Assembly: GCA_048886645.1 (NCBI GenBank)
Contig: JBHLKN010000060.1
Location: 1-11,945, forward strand
From: Wukongarchaeum sp048886645
GTDB taxonomy: Archaea; Asgardarchaeota; Wukongarchaeia; Wukongarchaeales; Wukongarchaeaceae
Reading direction: 5' to 3'
DNA: 11,945 bases
A program made the position numbers and the translations under genes. Below, one piece after another: positions 1-6,920 of this stretch. Positions within the stretch are counted from its first letter, which is position 1; each line of letters begins with the position of its first letter. The notes below the pieces were generated by a model. It was not told where the DNA came from. It searched no databases and saw only the letters and a list, made by a program, of their open reading frames with translations.

Positions 1-1139
1 GCCATAAGCGATATCACTTCCTCGCTTGTCGAAGCTATTATGCATAAAACTATTGCAGAAAAACTGCTCAACAATATAGCGTAATATGGTATGGCAAGGC
101 GAGGGTGAAGCCTCCTTGCAGGTAGGGGCATCAGTTTTTCCCTTCCCATGGCGTACATAACCCTCGAAGAAGCAAAAGTTACAGCGTTTAAAGCGGAACA
201 AGCAGCAACCATTCCCCCCACTAAGAGGAGCCAAAAACCGAACCCTCCGATAGCAGTTCTTGCCACGTCGAAAACTAAAAGCTCTTCCGTTCCTTCATCC
301 ACTGCTTCTTTCAAGGCTTCTGGAGAGATTATTCCTGCCATTAAAATAACTATTAAAGAATAGATTATTATAGCGGCTACAAAAGTAAGTACAACAGCCC
401 TTGGAAGGGTTTTTTCAGGATCATGCATCTCTTCCGCAGCTGTAGCTATCGTGTCAAAGCCTTCAAAAGCTATAAAACTCATAGCTGCCCCAGCAATAAC
501 AGGAGAGAAACCATGAGGCGCAAAATCTTCAAAAGCCTGAGGATTCACCAAGGTTAACGCCCCACTTATAAAAATTACCAGCGTAAAAAGCTTGAAAAGA
601 GTGGTGGCATTTTCTGCCCTTGCGGCACTTTTTGCTCCAAAAATATTGATCGTCATAAAAAGTAAAATGATTAAAATAGCAATAAGCAATACTCCAGTTG
701 CACCTAGAAACGATTCTTCTGGGTCATCAGGGCTTGTTGCAAGTTTGAAAAACTCAGCGAAACCCAGAGCATAAAAGGCAGCAGCAGAAACATAAGCTAA
801 CCAGAAAAGCATACCCGCTGTAAATCCAAAGAGTCCCCCTGCAGATTCTTGAACGTAATTAAATCCTCCCCCTGCTTTAGGAATAGCTGTTGAAAGTTCT
901 ATATAACATATGGCAGACAAAAGGGCAAATATGCCCGTAATTATGAAGGCAAGAAGGGCTGCAGGTCCGGCTTTTGACAAGATTGTCCCTGAAAGAACGA
1001 AAATACCAGCTCCTATAGTTCCTCCGATCCCTATCATCGTGGCAGAGAATAAACCTAACTCCCGTTTCAAATGTACTTCGGTTACCGCTTTACCACCCCG
1101 TGGTGCAGATGAAACAACACCATCAGAACTGCTGCTCAC
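1..1139 (-). CDS. APC-family amino-acid permease (C-terminus beyond the window edge)
   Basis: Reading the minus strand from a GTG at 1139 gives 379 uninterrupted codons that run off the left edge. The start follows a strong Shine-Dalgarno GGAAGGAG (1149-1156) by nine bases. The protein begins with a polar, serine-rich leader and then has the APC-superfamily first helix with a GIGGTIGAGIF motif, which forms the unwound substrate-binding part of TM1. Many hydrophobic segments follow, at least nine by eye. Also present is the family signature around FEGFDTIATAAEEMHDPEKT, normally in the TM6 to loop 6-7 region. It is a plasma-membrane secondary transporter, most likely for amino acids or polyamines by proton symport; the substrate cannot be read from sequence. 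It lies 62 bases downstream of the nucleotide-sugar dehydrogenase and could share its transcript, though a TATA-like TTTAAAAG lies at 1178-1186. Confidence 0.88.
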   Translation of the reverse strand, partial: MSSSSDGVVSSAPRGGKAVTEVHLKRELGLFSATMIGIGGTIGAGIFVLSGTILSKAGPAALLAFIITGIFALLSAICYIELSTAIPKAGGGFNYVQESAGGLFGFTAGMLFWLAYVSAAAFYALGFAEFFKLATSPDDPEESFLGATGVLLIAILIILLFMTINIFGAKSAARAENATTLFKLFTLVIFISGALTLVNPQAFEDFAPHGFSPVIAGAAMSFIAFEGFDTIATAAEEMHDPEKTLPRAVVLTFVAAIIIYSLIVILMAGIISPEALKEAVDEGTEELLVFDVARTAIGGFGFWLLLVGGMVAACSALNAVTFASSRVMYAMGREKLMPLPARRLHPRLAIPYYAILLSSFSAIVLCIIASTSEEVISLM

Positions 1140-1177
1140 GATAACCGTCTCCTTCCTTTTTCTTCTTTATTCTTTTC

Positions 1178-1186
1178 TTTTAAAGC
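1178..1186 (-). promoter_or_regulatory. possible TATA box for the permease
   Basis: On the minus strand an A-rich stretch followed by GCTTTAAAAG lies about 40 bases upstream of the GTG start, which suits a BRE/TATA pair with a short leader. The surroundings are very AT-rich, so chance resemblance is likely; read-through from the upstream gene is the alternative. Confidence 0.25.
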
Positions 1187-1201
1187 TTTTTTAGGCATTT
1201 T

Positions 1202-2542
1202 TCAAGAAGTAGAAAGTTTATTTAAACCCACAGAATAACAATCGACTTTTTCTGCTATGAACTTTTCAGGGTTAAAAACTCTCCTCCCATCAAATATTAA
1301 CGGTCGCTTCATCAATCTTTTAAAATCACTGGGTTCAAGATTTTTAAACTGTTCCCATTCAGTAACTATAAAACAGCAATCTGCTCCCTTTAAACATTCT
1401 TCAACAGTTTCAGCATATGTTATCCTATCCCCCAACTCTTTTCTCGCAGTTTCTCTTGCTACAGGATCATAAGCAACTACTTCTGCTTCAAGCTCTAACA
1501 AACGGTTTATAATCTTTATCGAAGGAGCTTCACGCATATCACTAGTATTCGGCTTAAAAGATAAACCAAGAACAGAAACACGCTTCCCTGAAAGACTCCC
1601 CAAAACACGAACAGCTAAATCAACCAACCTTAAAGGCTGAAAATCATTAACTTCCAAAACTGACTTTAAAAGCTTTGGCTCATAATTCCCCTTATCCTCG
1701 ACAAAGGCAACAAGGGCTTTCAAATCCTTTGGTAAACAACTCCCACCAAAACCAACTCCCGCGTTTAAAAATTGAGGATTTACACGATGATCAAGCCCTA
1801 TCCCCCTAGCAACCTCCAATACATCCAACCCCGGTACACTCTCACATATGTTGGCAATTTCGTTTATGAAACTTATTTTTGTAGCAAGAAAAGCATTTGA
1901 AGCATATTTTATCATTTCAACAGTAACAAGGTTAGTATGAAGTAATGGACAATTAAAGCCAGAATAAAGAGATGAAAGGATGTTCCTAGATTTTTCATCC
2001 AGTGCCCCGATCACTATACGATCAGGCTCCAAAAAATCCTTAACCGCTGCCCCTTCCCTCAGAAATTCAGGATTCATAGCCAAACCAAATTCCACTCCCG
2101 CCTTTTTCCCAGACAAATCTTCAAGGATGGGCTTCACCAAAAACTCCGTGGTTCCAGGAACAACAGAACTCTTAACCACAACCACAGGATAACCAGTATC
2201 TTCACGCTCTCTCAACCCCTCACCCACAGATTTAGTAGCAGCACGAACATAGGTAATGTCAACCGAACCATCAGGATTGGTAGGTGTTTGCACGCATATA
2301 AAAACAACATTCGCCCATTTCACGCTTGAAATCGTATCCGTTATAGCCTCTATTTTTCCTTGGGCTAATCCTTCCTTTAAAATTTCTCCCAAACCAGGTT
2401 CATAAAAAGGCACCTCTCCCCTATTAATCATATCCACCCGCTCAGCATCTATATCTACAAGCACGACATCATTACCCAACTTTGCAAAACAGGCACCAGT
2501 AACCAAGCCAACATATCCCGAACCAATCACACTGATTTTCAT
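1202..2542 (-). CDS. UDP-glucose/GDP-mannose dehydrogenase family, probably UDP-glucose 6-dehydrogenase
   Basis: This cytoplasmic NAD-dependent enzyme oxidises the C6 hydroxyl of a nucleotide sugar to a carboxylate, giving for example UDP-glucuronate for surface glycans and protein glycosylation. With the start at the ATG at 2542 the protein is 446 residues, normal for the family. It opens with the Rossmann motif G7-S-G9-Y-V-G12 and Asp30 for NAD binding. Family blocks follow: VPFYEPGL, NPEFLREGAA (157-166), EMIKYASNAFLATK with active-site Lys212, and GVGFGGSCLPKD with catalytic Cys269. The C-terminal nucleotide-sugar domain ends with an AYDP motif. The frame is open 15 codons further upstream, but that extension covers the TATA box and lacks family resemblance; the chosen ATG has AGAGGG at 2549-2554. 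UDP-glucose is the likeliest substrate, with UDP-ManNAc or GDP-mannose as alternatives. Confidence 0.92.
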   Translation of the reverse strand: MKISVIGSGYVGLVTGACFAKLGNDVVLVDIDAERVDMINRGEVPFYEPGLGEILKEGLAQGKIEAITDTISSVKWANVVFICVQTPTNPDGSVDITYVRAATKSVGEGLREREDTGYPVVVVKSSVVPGTTEFLVKPILEDLSGKKAGVEFGLAMNPEFLREGAAVKDFLEPDRIVIGALDEKSRNILSSLYSGFNCPLLHTNLVTVEMIKYASNAFLATKISFINEIANICESVPGLDVLEVARGIGLDHRVNPQFLNAGVGFGGSCLPKDLKALVAFVEDKGNYEPKLLKSVLEVNDFQPLRLVDLAVRVLGSLSGKRVSVLGLSFKPNTSDMREAPSIKIINRLLELEAEVVAYDPVARETARKELGDRITYAETVEECLKGADCCFIVTEWEQFKNLEPSDFKRLMKRPLIFDGRRVFNPEKFIAEKVDCYSVGLNKLSTS

Positions 2543-2570
2543 CAAAAACCCTCTGGTAAAATCACTTAAA

Positions 2571-2580
2571 AATATATAAA
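2571..2580 (-). promoter_or_regulatory. TATA box of the nucleotide-sugar dehydrogenase gene
   Basis: The minus strand reads TTTATATATT here, about 34 bases upstream of the chosen ATG. Archaeal transcription starts some 25 bases after the TATA box, giving a short leader that just contains the AGAGGG site. This supports the shorter start at 2542. Confidence 0.5.
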
Positions 2581-2740
2581 AAAGCAATCAAACAACGATT
2601 AAAATTTTAGCTTTTTATAGCCCAATAACTTTTCTTTAAAAAGATTAGTTGTTTATAGATTTTTCCCCATGATTGTGATATTTTTAATCGACATATTAAA
2701 AAATTATCTTCAAAGTGTTTTTTCGTTTAAGAAGGGAGTA

Positions 2741-2760
2741 TTACATACCTATTTATGTAA
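2741..2760. promoter_or_regulatory. perfect inverted repeat TTACATA-N6-TATGTAA, candidate operator
   Basis: Seven-base arms TTACATA (2741-2747) and TATGTAA (2754-2760) flank a six-base spacer, CCTATT. The site is in the region between the divergent dehydrogenase gene and the cysteine protein at 2835, just upstream of a weak TATA-like TTTAATTA at 2773-2780. Its 13-base centre-to-centre symmetry suits a dimeric helix-turn-helix regulator. No regulator gene is adjacent. Confidence 0.35.
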
Positions 2761-2834
2761 CTATTATCTACGTTTAATTATTGTCTTGAACTCTCTTAAT
2801 GGTTACACACTTTCTTGATTGGAGTGATATAGAG

Positions 2835-3143
2835 ATGGCGTATGGCTGGATGGCTTTTGCGGATCGAAAAATTGTTCCTCAAAGATACCCTTCAGCAGAA
2901 AGCGAGATTTGCACCTGTAGAAGAAGAAACAATGGGGAAAGCACGCTTGTCTACATCCCTGAATCATCAGCATACGAAGGTAAAGGTCAGTGTAATATAG
3001 AAAATGTTTGTGCTATGTTAATGATCGAAAAACACAAAATACTCATCAAACACAATATCATCGTTAAAAAATCAAAACCAGTAACCCTCTTCGACTTCGC
3101 TAAAAGAAAAGAAGAAGAAGAAAAAAACGAATACTACTACTAA
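2835..3143 (+). CDS. hypothetical 102-residue protein with a CxC and a Cx5C pair
   Basis: I do not recognise the family. The start is placed at the ATG at 2835 because a near-perfect Shine-Dalgarno GGAGTGAT lies at 2821-2828; an in-frame ATG at 2799 has no such site. The product has four cysteines: Cys26 and Cys28 in ICTCRRR, then Cys53 and Cys59 in QCNIENVC. This arrangement could bind zinc or another metal. The middle is mixed, a basic lysine-rich segment follows (about residues 66-84), and the end is a charged run, KEEEEKNE, followed by three tyrosines. There is no signal peptide or membrane segment. It stands alone, with a possible operator upstream and an oligo-T stretch directly after its stop, so it is probably monocistronic. 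Coding status rests on the ribosome site and the protein-like composition. Confidence 0.55.
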   Translation: MAYGWMAFADRKIVPQRYPSAESEICTCRRRNNGESTLVYIPESSAYEGKGQCNIENVCAMLMIEKHKILIKHNIIVKKSKPVTLFDFAKRKEEEEKNEYYY

Positions 3144-3151
3144 AAATCACA

Positions 3152-3158
3152 CTTTTTT
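3152..3158 (+). terminator. oligo-T terminator after the cysteine protein
   Basis: A run of seven T residues begins eight bases after the stop codon and a second T-rich patch follows. Archaeal RNA polymerase terminates at such U tracts without needing a hairpin. Confidence 0.4.
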
Positions 3159-3240
3159 TAAAATTTTCACAAAAAAACTATATAACTCTATCATTAAACC
3201 AACCTTGTGTTATAGCTAAAAGATATTGGTGGCTACATAA

Positions 3241-3468
3241 ATAGAGGTTAGAAAAAGACCTTTGTATTTGAAGAAGGATTATTCTGACTTTCCTCAATCA
3301 ATTTAAGAGGAAAAATTTTTTATTAGAGTTAGAAGTAGGAATAAAGGGTTTGTGGAAGTTCCAGAGTTTAACGGTTTTCTTTTCTTAACAGCGATATTAA
3401 GCTCTATGATGGTTTTAGTGATACTCATAAAAACTAAGAGAAAAAAGCTTGCAATTAATCCTCACTAA
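3241..3468 (+). pseudogene. remnant of a surface protein with a PEF-CTERM-like sorting tail
   Basis: One reading frame, interrupted by TAA at 3304, ends in a tripartite tail from 3352 to the stop at 3466. The tail is a VEVPEF motif, then a hydrophobic segment of about 17 residues (GFLFLTAILSSMMVLVILI), then the basic cluster KTKRKK. That is the layout of archaeosortase-type PEF-CTERM signals, found at the C-termini of exported archaeal proteins. Upstream the same frame codes for about 20 residues (residues such as RKRPLYLKKD) back to 3241, before another stop. A TATA-like site (3178-3186) and a GGTGG motif (3229-3233) precede it, but an ATA stands where a start would be expected. I infer a decayed or heavily deleted exported-protein gene. 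A short expressed peptide starting at the GTG at 3352 is possible, but its ribosome site is poor. Confidence 0.35.
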
Positions 3469-3594
3469 AAATTCTTTAATCCCCACATTCAATCCCTTTT
3501 TTTTGATGACTTTTCTACGTGTAAAAAAGAGGGGAAAACAAAAAACAAAGAATTAAAAGAAAGATCAGAAATATAAACTATCATATTAAGGCTT

Positions 3595-3602
3595 TTTATA
3601 TA
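3595..3602 (+). promoter_or_regulatory. TATA box of gltX
   Basis: TTTATATA lies 32 bases before the gltX ATG. With a start site about 25 bases downstream the leader would be very short. AGAGGT at 3623-3628 is in place as the ribosome site. Confidence 0.55.
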
Positions 3603-3634
3603 CAGTCTTTAAACGTTTTTTTAGAGGTTTTTTC

Positions 3635-5386
3635 ATGGTTCAGGATGATTCTTTAGAAGAAATTGTTTACAAGTTTGTTTTGGAGAATGCTGTTCGTCAT
3701 GATGGGAAAGCGGATGTAGGCGCTGTTATGAAAAAGATAATGGCTAGTTCTGAGGAGTATCGGAAAAGGTCAAAAGAAGTTATTAAAGTTGTCAGAAAAA
3801 TTGTAAGCGAAGTTAATGTGATGAGTCCTGAAGACCAAGAAGCAGAACTGGAATTAGTAGCACCAGAATTGGTTAAAGTTGAAAAAGAAAAGAGGGAAGT
3901 TTCAGAGGTTGAGTTGCCAGAACTGCCCAAGGTAGAAATGGGAAAAGTGGTGATGCGTCTTGCGCCTTTTCCCTCAGGGCCATTACACATAGGAAATGCG
4001 AGAATGGTAATTTTAAACGACGAATACGTAAAACGTTACAAAGGAAAACTTCTCCTAGTTTACGATGACACTATAGGGGGAGGAAAAACTGGGAAACGTA
4101 TACTACCCGAAGCTTATGACGTGATAAAAGATGAGCTTGAGTGGTTAGGGATTAAAATCCATGAAACTTATTATAAAAGTGACAGGTTGCCCCTTTTTTG
4201 TAATTATACAGAGGAACTAATAAAGAAAGGACATGCCTATGTTTGCACTTGTGAAGCTGAAACTTTCAGGGAAAAGTTTAAATCAAAGGGGATTTCATGC
4301 CCCTGCAGAACCCTTACTATCGAAGAGAATCTTAAACGATGGAGTAAAATGATTGAGGGAGCATACAAGGAGGGTGAAGCCGCTGTTAGGCTTAAAACAG
4401 GAATGGATCATCCAAACCCCGCGGTTAGAGATCATGTAATTATGCGTATTTGTGATGCAGAACACCCAAGAGTTGGCAAAAAATACAGGGTATGGCCCCT
4501 CTTAGATTTCTCTTGGGCTATAGATGACCATCTCCTTGGAATGACCCACATACTCCGCGGAAAGGATTTAGTAAAAGAAGACATAATAGAAAAGTTTGTT
4601 TGGAAGTTCCTCGAATGGCCTGAAAAAATCTTTGTACACTATGGTCGCTTAAAAATCTCTGGCCTTACCTTATCAAAAACCGTTGCAAGAAAAAAGATTG
4701 AAGAAGGAGAATATTTTGGGTGGGAAGATCCGCGTACTTGGAGTCTTAAATCTTTAGATGCTCGTGGAATTAAACCTGATGCTCTAAGAAATGCTATTAA
4801 AGATTTAGGGCTAAGCCTTGTTGATATAGAGTTTAGCCCAGAAGCAATCTATGCCCATAACAGGAAAATCATCGACCCAGCAGCCAATCGATACTTTTTC
4901 GTAGAGAATCCTGTAGAATTAAAAGTTTTTAGAATACCTTATAAAAAGCTAACTCCTCACCTTCCAAAACACCCAGACTTCACAGAAAGAGGAAATAGAA
5001 TGTTTGAAATAAAAATCCTTGATGAGGAATGGAGCGGCTTTATCACGCTAAGAGACGCGGAAAAAAATGAAGGGGAAATTATCCGCTTAAAAGGACTCAT
5101 GAACATAAACCTAAACATCCTTAAAAATGGAAAAATTAGCGCTGAATATCATAGCAGAGACGTTGAAGCAATAAAAGAAAAAAACGTGTCAATAATCCAC
5201 TGGGTACCCGAAGAGGAAGCAGTCAACGCGAAGGTTTTGATGCCGGATGGAGAGATGATAGAAGGTTTTGCAGAACCCTCGTGCAAAGAGTTAAAAGTAG
5301 GAGAAATCATTCAATTTGAACGTTTTGGATTCGGAAAAATAAAAAAAATATTACCACAATTAGAGGTGTGGTTTGCTCATAAATAG
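3635..5386 (+). CDS. gltX: glutamyl-tRNA synthetase, archaeal type (probably non-discriminating)
   Basis: This class I synthetase charges tRNA-Glu. In archaea, which usually lack GlnRS, it also mischarges tRNA-Gln for later amidation by GatDE. The 583-residue length fits the archaeal form. Residues 1-100 are the archaeal helical N-terminal extension. The HIGH signature is PFPSGPLHIG (111-120), and the KMSKS-type loop is KISGLTLSKT (340-349). Four cysteines at 204, 206, 222 and 224 form a C-x-C...C-x-C zinc knuckle in the inserted domain. The C-terminal part from about residue 410 is the beta-barrel anticodon-binding region of the GlnRS-like class. The segment after the HIGH motif reads YDDTIGGG where many GluRS have DDTDP. 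The ATG start has AGAGGT six bases upstream and a TATA box. The gene is monocistronic and convergent with the SIS gene. Confidence 0.95.
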   Translation: MVQDDSLEEIVYKFVLENAVRHDGKADVGAVMKKIMASSEEYRKRSKEVIKVVRKIVSEVNVMSPEDQEAELELVAPELVKVEKEKREVSEVELPELPKVEMGKVVMRLAPFPSGPLHIGNARMVILNDEYVKRYKGKLLLVYDDTIGGGKTGKRILPEAYDVIKDELEWLGIKIHETYYKSDRLPLFCNYTEELIKKGHAYVCTCEAETFREKFKSKGISCPCRTLTIEENLKRWSKMIEGAYKEGEAAVRLKTGMDHPNPAVRDHVIMRICDAEHPRVGKKYRVWPLLDFSWAIDDHLLGMTHILRGKDLVKEDIIEKFVWKFLEWPEKIFVHYGRLKISGLTLSKTVARKKIEEGEYFGWEDPRTWSLKSLDARGIKPDALRNAIKDLGLSLVDIEFSPEAIYAHNRKIIDPAANRYFFVENPVELKVFRIPYKKLTPHLPKHPDFTERGNRMFEIKILDEEWSGFITLRDAEKNEGEIIRLKGLMNINLNILKNGKISAEYHSRDVEAIKEKNVSIIHWVPEEEAVNAKVLMPDGEMIEGFAEPSCKELKVGEIIQFERFGFGKIKKILPQLEVWFAHK

Positions 5387-5426
5387 AGGCAAACAACTCT
5401 TTCAAGTTAAAAGGATAAAAATCTAG

Positions 5427-5432
5427 TTTTTT
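5427..5432 (+). terminator. oligo-T terminator after gltX
   Basis: A run of six T followed by further T-rich sequence lies 40 bases after the gltX stop, in the 73-base gap between convergent genes. This suits U-tract termination of the plus-strand transcript. Confidence 0.35.
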
Positions 5433-5459
5433 ACTATTTTATTCGACAAGTTTGCTTTT

Positions 5460-6704
5460 TTATTCAATGTCTGCGTGGTGTTCTTTCATTTCTTTTTCTT
5501 CTATTCCTAAGTTTTTCGCAATTTGCGCTACTATTCCGTCAAGAACTATGGCTGAAGAGTATTCGAAACCTGGAATAAAAAGCTCTTTCTCGATCTTCCT
5601 TTCAATTATTGGTTGTTCAAATTCGCTTACTTTTGCTCTTCGTCCCTTGCATATTAGGGGTATATCAGCTTTTTTTGCCAGAGAACTTTCAGGATAAGAG
5701 GTTACAGCTACCGTGGATATACCTCTCTTTTTTGCTTTTTCTGCGAAACCTACGGTGTAGGGTGTTTCACCACTTCCTGAAAACAGTATTAAAACATCGT
5801 TTTCTTTCCTAAACCGCCAATCAAAACATACAGCCACGTTCAATAAGAGATGTTGAAAACGCATAGCGCACATGGTGGCAACAAGATCGGTTAAACCAGC
5901 CCCTATCCAGAAAATCCTAGGTGCATTATAAGCGTCGTATTCACTCTTCCCCATCCTTCGCTCCTGTATAAGCTTTATTAATTGGGCGACTTTTTCACTC
6001 TCTTCTGGGCTATTAAATATGTTCATTGTTTCTTTAGCGTTTGAAACCATCTCCTTTGTAACGTATTTAAATCCTTGAGGGATAGCTTTTCCTTGGGGAA
6101 TAGATTTTTCAAATATGCTGTTATAAAGGGCTCCTATTAACCCGCTTCCCACGAGCATCGTGGTCAATTCAAACTCAGTACCCATAGGTGTTAAGGGCGT
6201 TCTTTTTCCGTTAACCTGATCAACTAAGTAGTCTCTTATGTCACTTTGACCTCTTTTTGTATCGATTTGTAATACAACATCTGCTAATCTTCCAAGGAAT
6301 GAATGAACGTTTGAACTTAAAGCGATCACTAAAGCGTTCCGCTCTAAAGTTTCAAAGACATAGTCTACTGTCGTTTTCGTAGCACCTGAACCAGAAACAG
6401 CTACAACAACATCTCCTTCCCTCACGCGTCTTGCAAGGGTTTTACCCAAATATGATACGCGGAAGCCTAGATTCTTTAACTGTTCACCCATCATCATTGC
6501 AATTTTTCCACTACGACCCATACCAATAAAATGTACAAATTTGCGTTCCTTCAAAGCTTTACTTAGGGGAAGAACAGCGTTAATCAGTGCTCCTCTGTTT
6601 ATATTTATTTCTTGAACAACCCTTTCCCCCGTAGATATTAGACGGTCAGTCGCCTTTCTAAAAGCAGATAAGTCCATAAACGGTTGTAAAACAGTTTCAA
6701 CCAT
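5460..6704 (-). CDS. tandem SIS-domain protein related to 6-phospho-3-hexuloisomerase
   Basis: The 414-residue protein carries two sugar-isomerase (SIS) domains in a row. The first (about 35-195) has GMGRSGK at 61-67, SGSG at 104-107 and PMGTEFEL at 173-180, all hallmarks of 6-phospho-3-hexuloisomerase (HxlB), which interconverts hexulose-6-phosphate and fructose-6-phosphate in the ribulose monophosphate pathway. The second (about 240-414) keeps SGSGE (309-313) and the typical HxlB ending (EMKEHHADIE), but its loop reads GAGLTD instead of GxGRSG. HxlB is usually a single domain of roughly 180-200 residues, so this is a double-length relative, one half perhaps structural or regulatory. A short repeat, IPQG twice, sits in the linker. 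The ATG at 6704 has GAGGCG at 6711-6716. The exact substrate is uncertain; a phosphosugar isomerase or sugar-sensing role is inferred. Confidence 0.8.
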   Translation of the reverse strand: MVETVLQPFMDLSAFRKATDRLISTGERVVQEININRGALINAVLPLSKALKERKFVHFIGMGRSGKIAMMMGEQLKNLGFRVSYLGKTLARRVREGDVVVAVSGSGATKTTVDYVFETLERNALVIALSSNVHSFLGRLADVVLQIDTKRGQSDIRDYLVDQVNGKRTPLTPMGTEFELTTMLVGSGLIGALYNSIFEKSIPQGKAIPQGFKYVTKEMVSNAKETMNIFNSPEESEKVAQLIKLIQERRMGKSEYDAYNAPRIFWIGAGLTDLVATMCAMRFQHLLLNVAVCFDWRFRKENDVLILFSGSGETPYTVGFAEKAKKRGISTVAVTSYPESSLAKKADIPLICKGRRAKVSEFEQPIIERKIEKELFIPGFEYSSAIVLDGIVAQIAKNLGIEEKEMKEHHADIE

Positions 6705-6827
6705 GTATAGCGCCTCAAAACGCTATTATGTGGGGATAGATGAAGGCAACACACCTTTAATTATGATACCAATTTTTGATCCTATTTTTAACTTTTTTGC
6801 CTCTTTTTCCAGCAAATTATTTGTTAT

Positions 6828-6856
6828 ATGAGCATATAATATCCTGATATGCTCAT
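6828..6856. promoter_or_regulatory. perfect 10-base inverted repeat upstream of the SIS gene
   Basis: ATGAGCATAT (6828-6837) and its exact complement ATATGCTCAT (6847-6856) flank a nine-base spacer. The repeat sits about 125 bases upstream of the SIS start and between two possible minus-strand TATA boxes (6891-6900 and around 6762). It could be an operator, or a hairpin in a long leader RNA. It is not followed by a T run on the minus strand, so a terminator is less likely. Confidence 0.45.
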
Positions 6857-6890
6857 GTAGCATGGGTCATACATATAATTTAAATGCTTT

Positions 6891-6900
6891 TATTTATATA
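6891..6900 (-). promoter_or_regulatory. TATA-like element between the pterin synthase and SIS genes
   Basis: The minus strand reads TATATAAATA, a good archaeal TATA match. Transcription from it would start near 6866 and place the 6828-6856 inverted repeat inside a leader of about 160 bases. A weaker TATA candidate nearer the SIS gene would exclude the repeat from the RNA. Confidence 0.4.
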
Positions 6901-6920
6901 GATCATTTTTTAATCGAAAT

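Larger units (their letters stand above)
3144..3634. other. 491-base stretch without an intact gene
   Basis: This AT-rich stretch separates the cysteine protein from gltX. It holds an oligo-T terminator candidate (3152-3158), a TATA-like CTATATAAC at 3178-3186, a GGTGG ribosome-site-like motif at 3229-3233 with no start codon behind it, the broken PEF-CTERM-like frame, and the gltX promoter. I see no tRNA fold or other RNA gene in it. Confidence 0.5.

Noticed and set aside
910..1194. 94-codon plus-strand open frame
   Set aside because: Antisense to the clearly recognisable amino-acid permease reading frame on the minus strand.
2543..2587. N-terminal extension of the nucleotide-sugar dehydrogenase by 15 codons
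   Set aside because: It would cover the TATA box, lacks a ribosome site and precedes the normal MKISVIG start of the Rossmann fold.
2588..2798. Possible RNA gene in the divergent intergenic region
   Set aside because: Very AT-rich, with no tRNA-like arms or other GC-rich fold as expected for a structured RNA; only the inverted repeat at 2741-2760 stands out.
3504..3509. TGATGA resembling a box C of a C/D box guide RNA
   Set aside because: No box D, C' or D' was found at suitable distance, so an isolated six-base match is not meaningful.
5409..5459. Shared bidirectional hairpin terminator between the convergent gltX and SIS genes
   Set aside because: Only oligo-T and oligo-A stretches are present; no stem of useful length was found.
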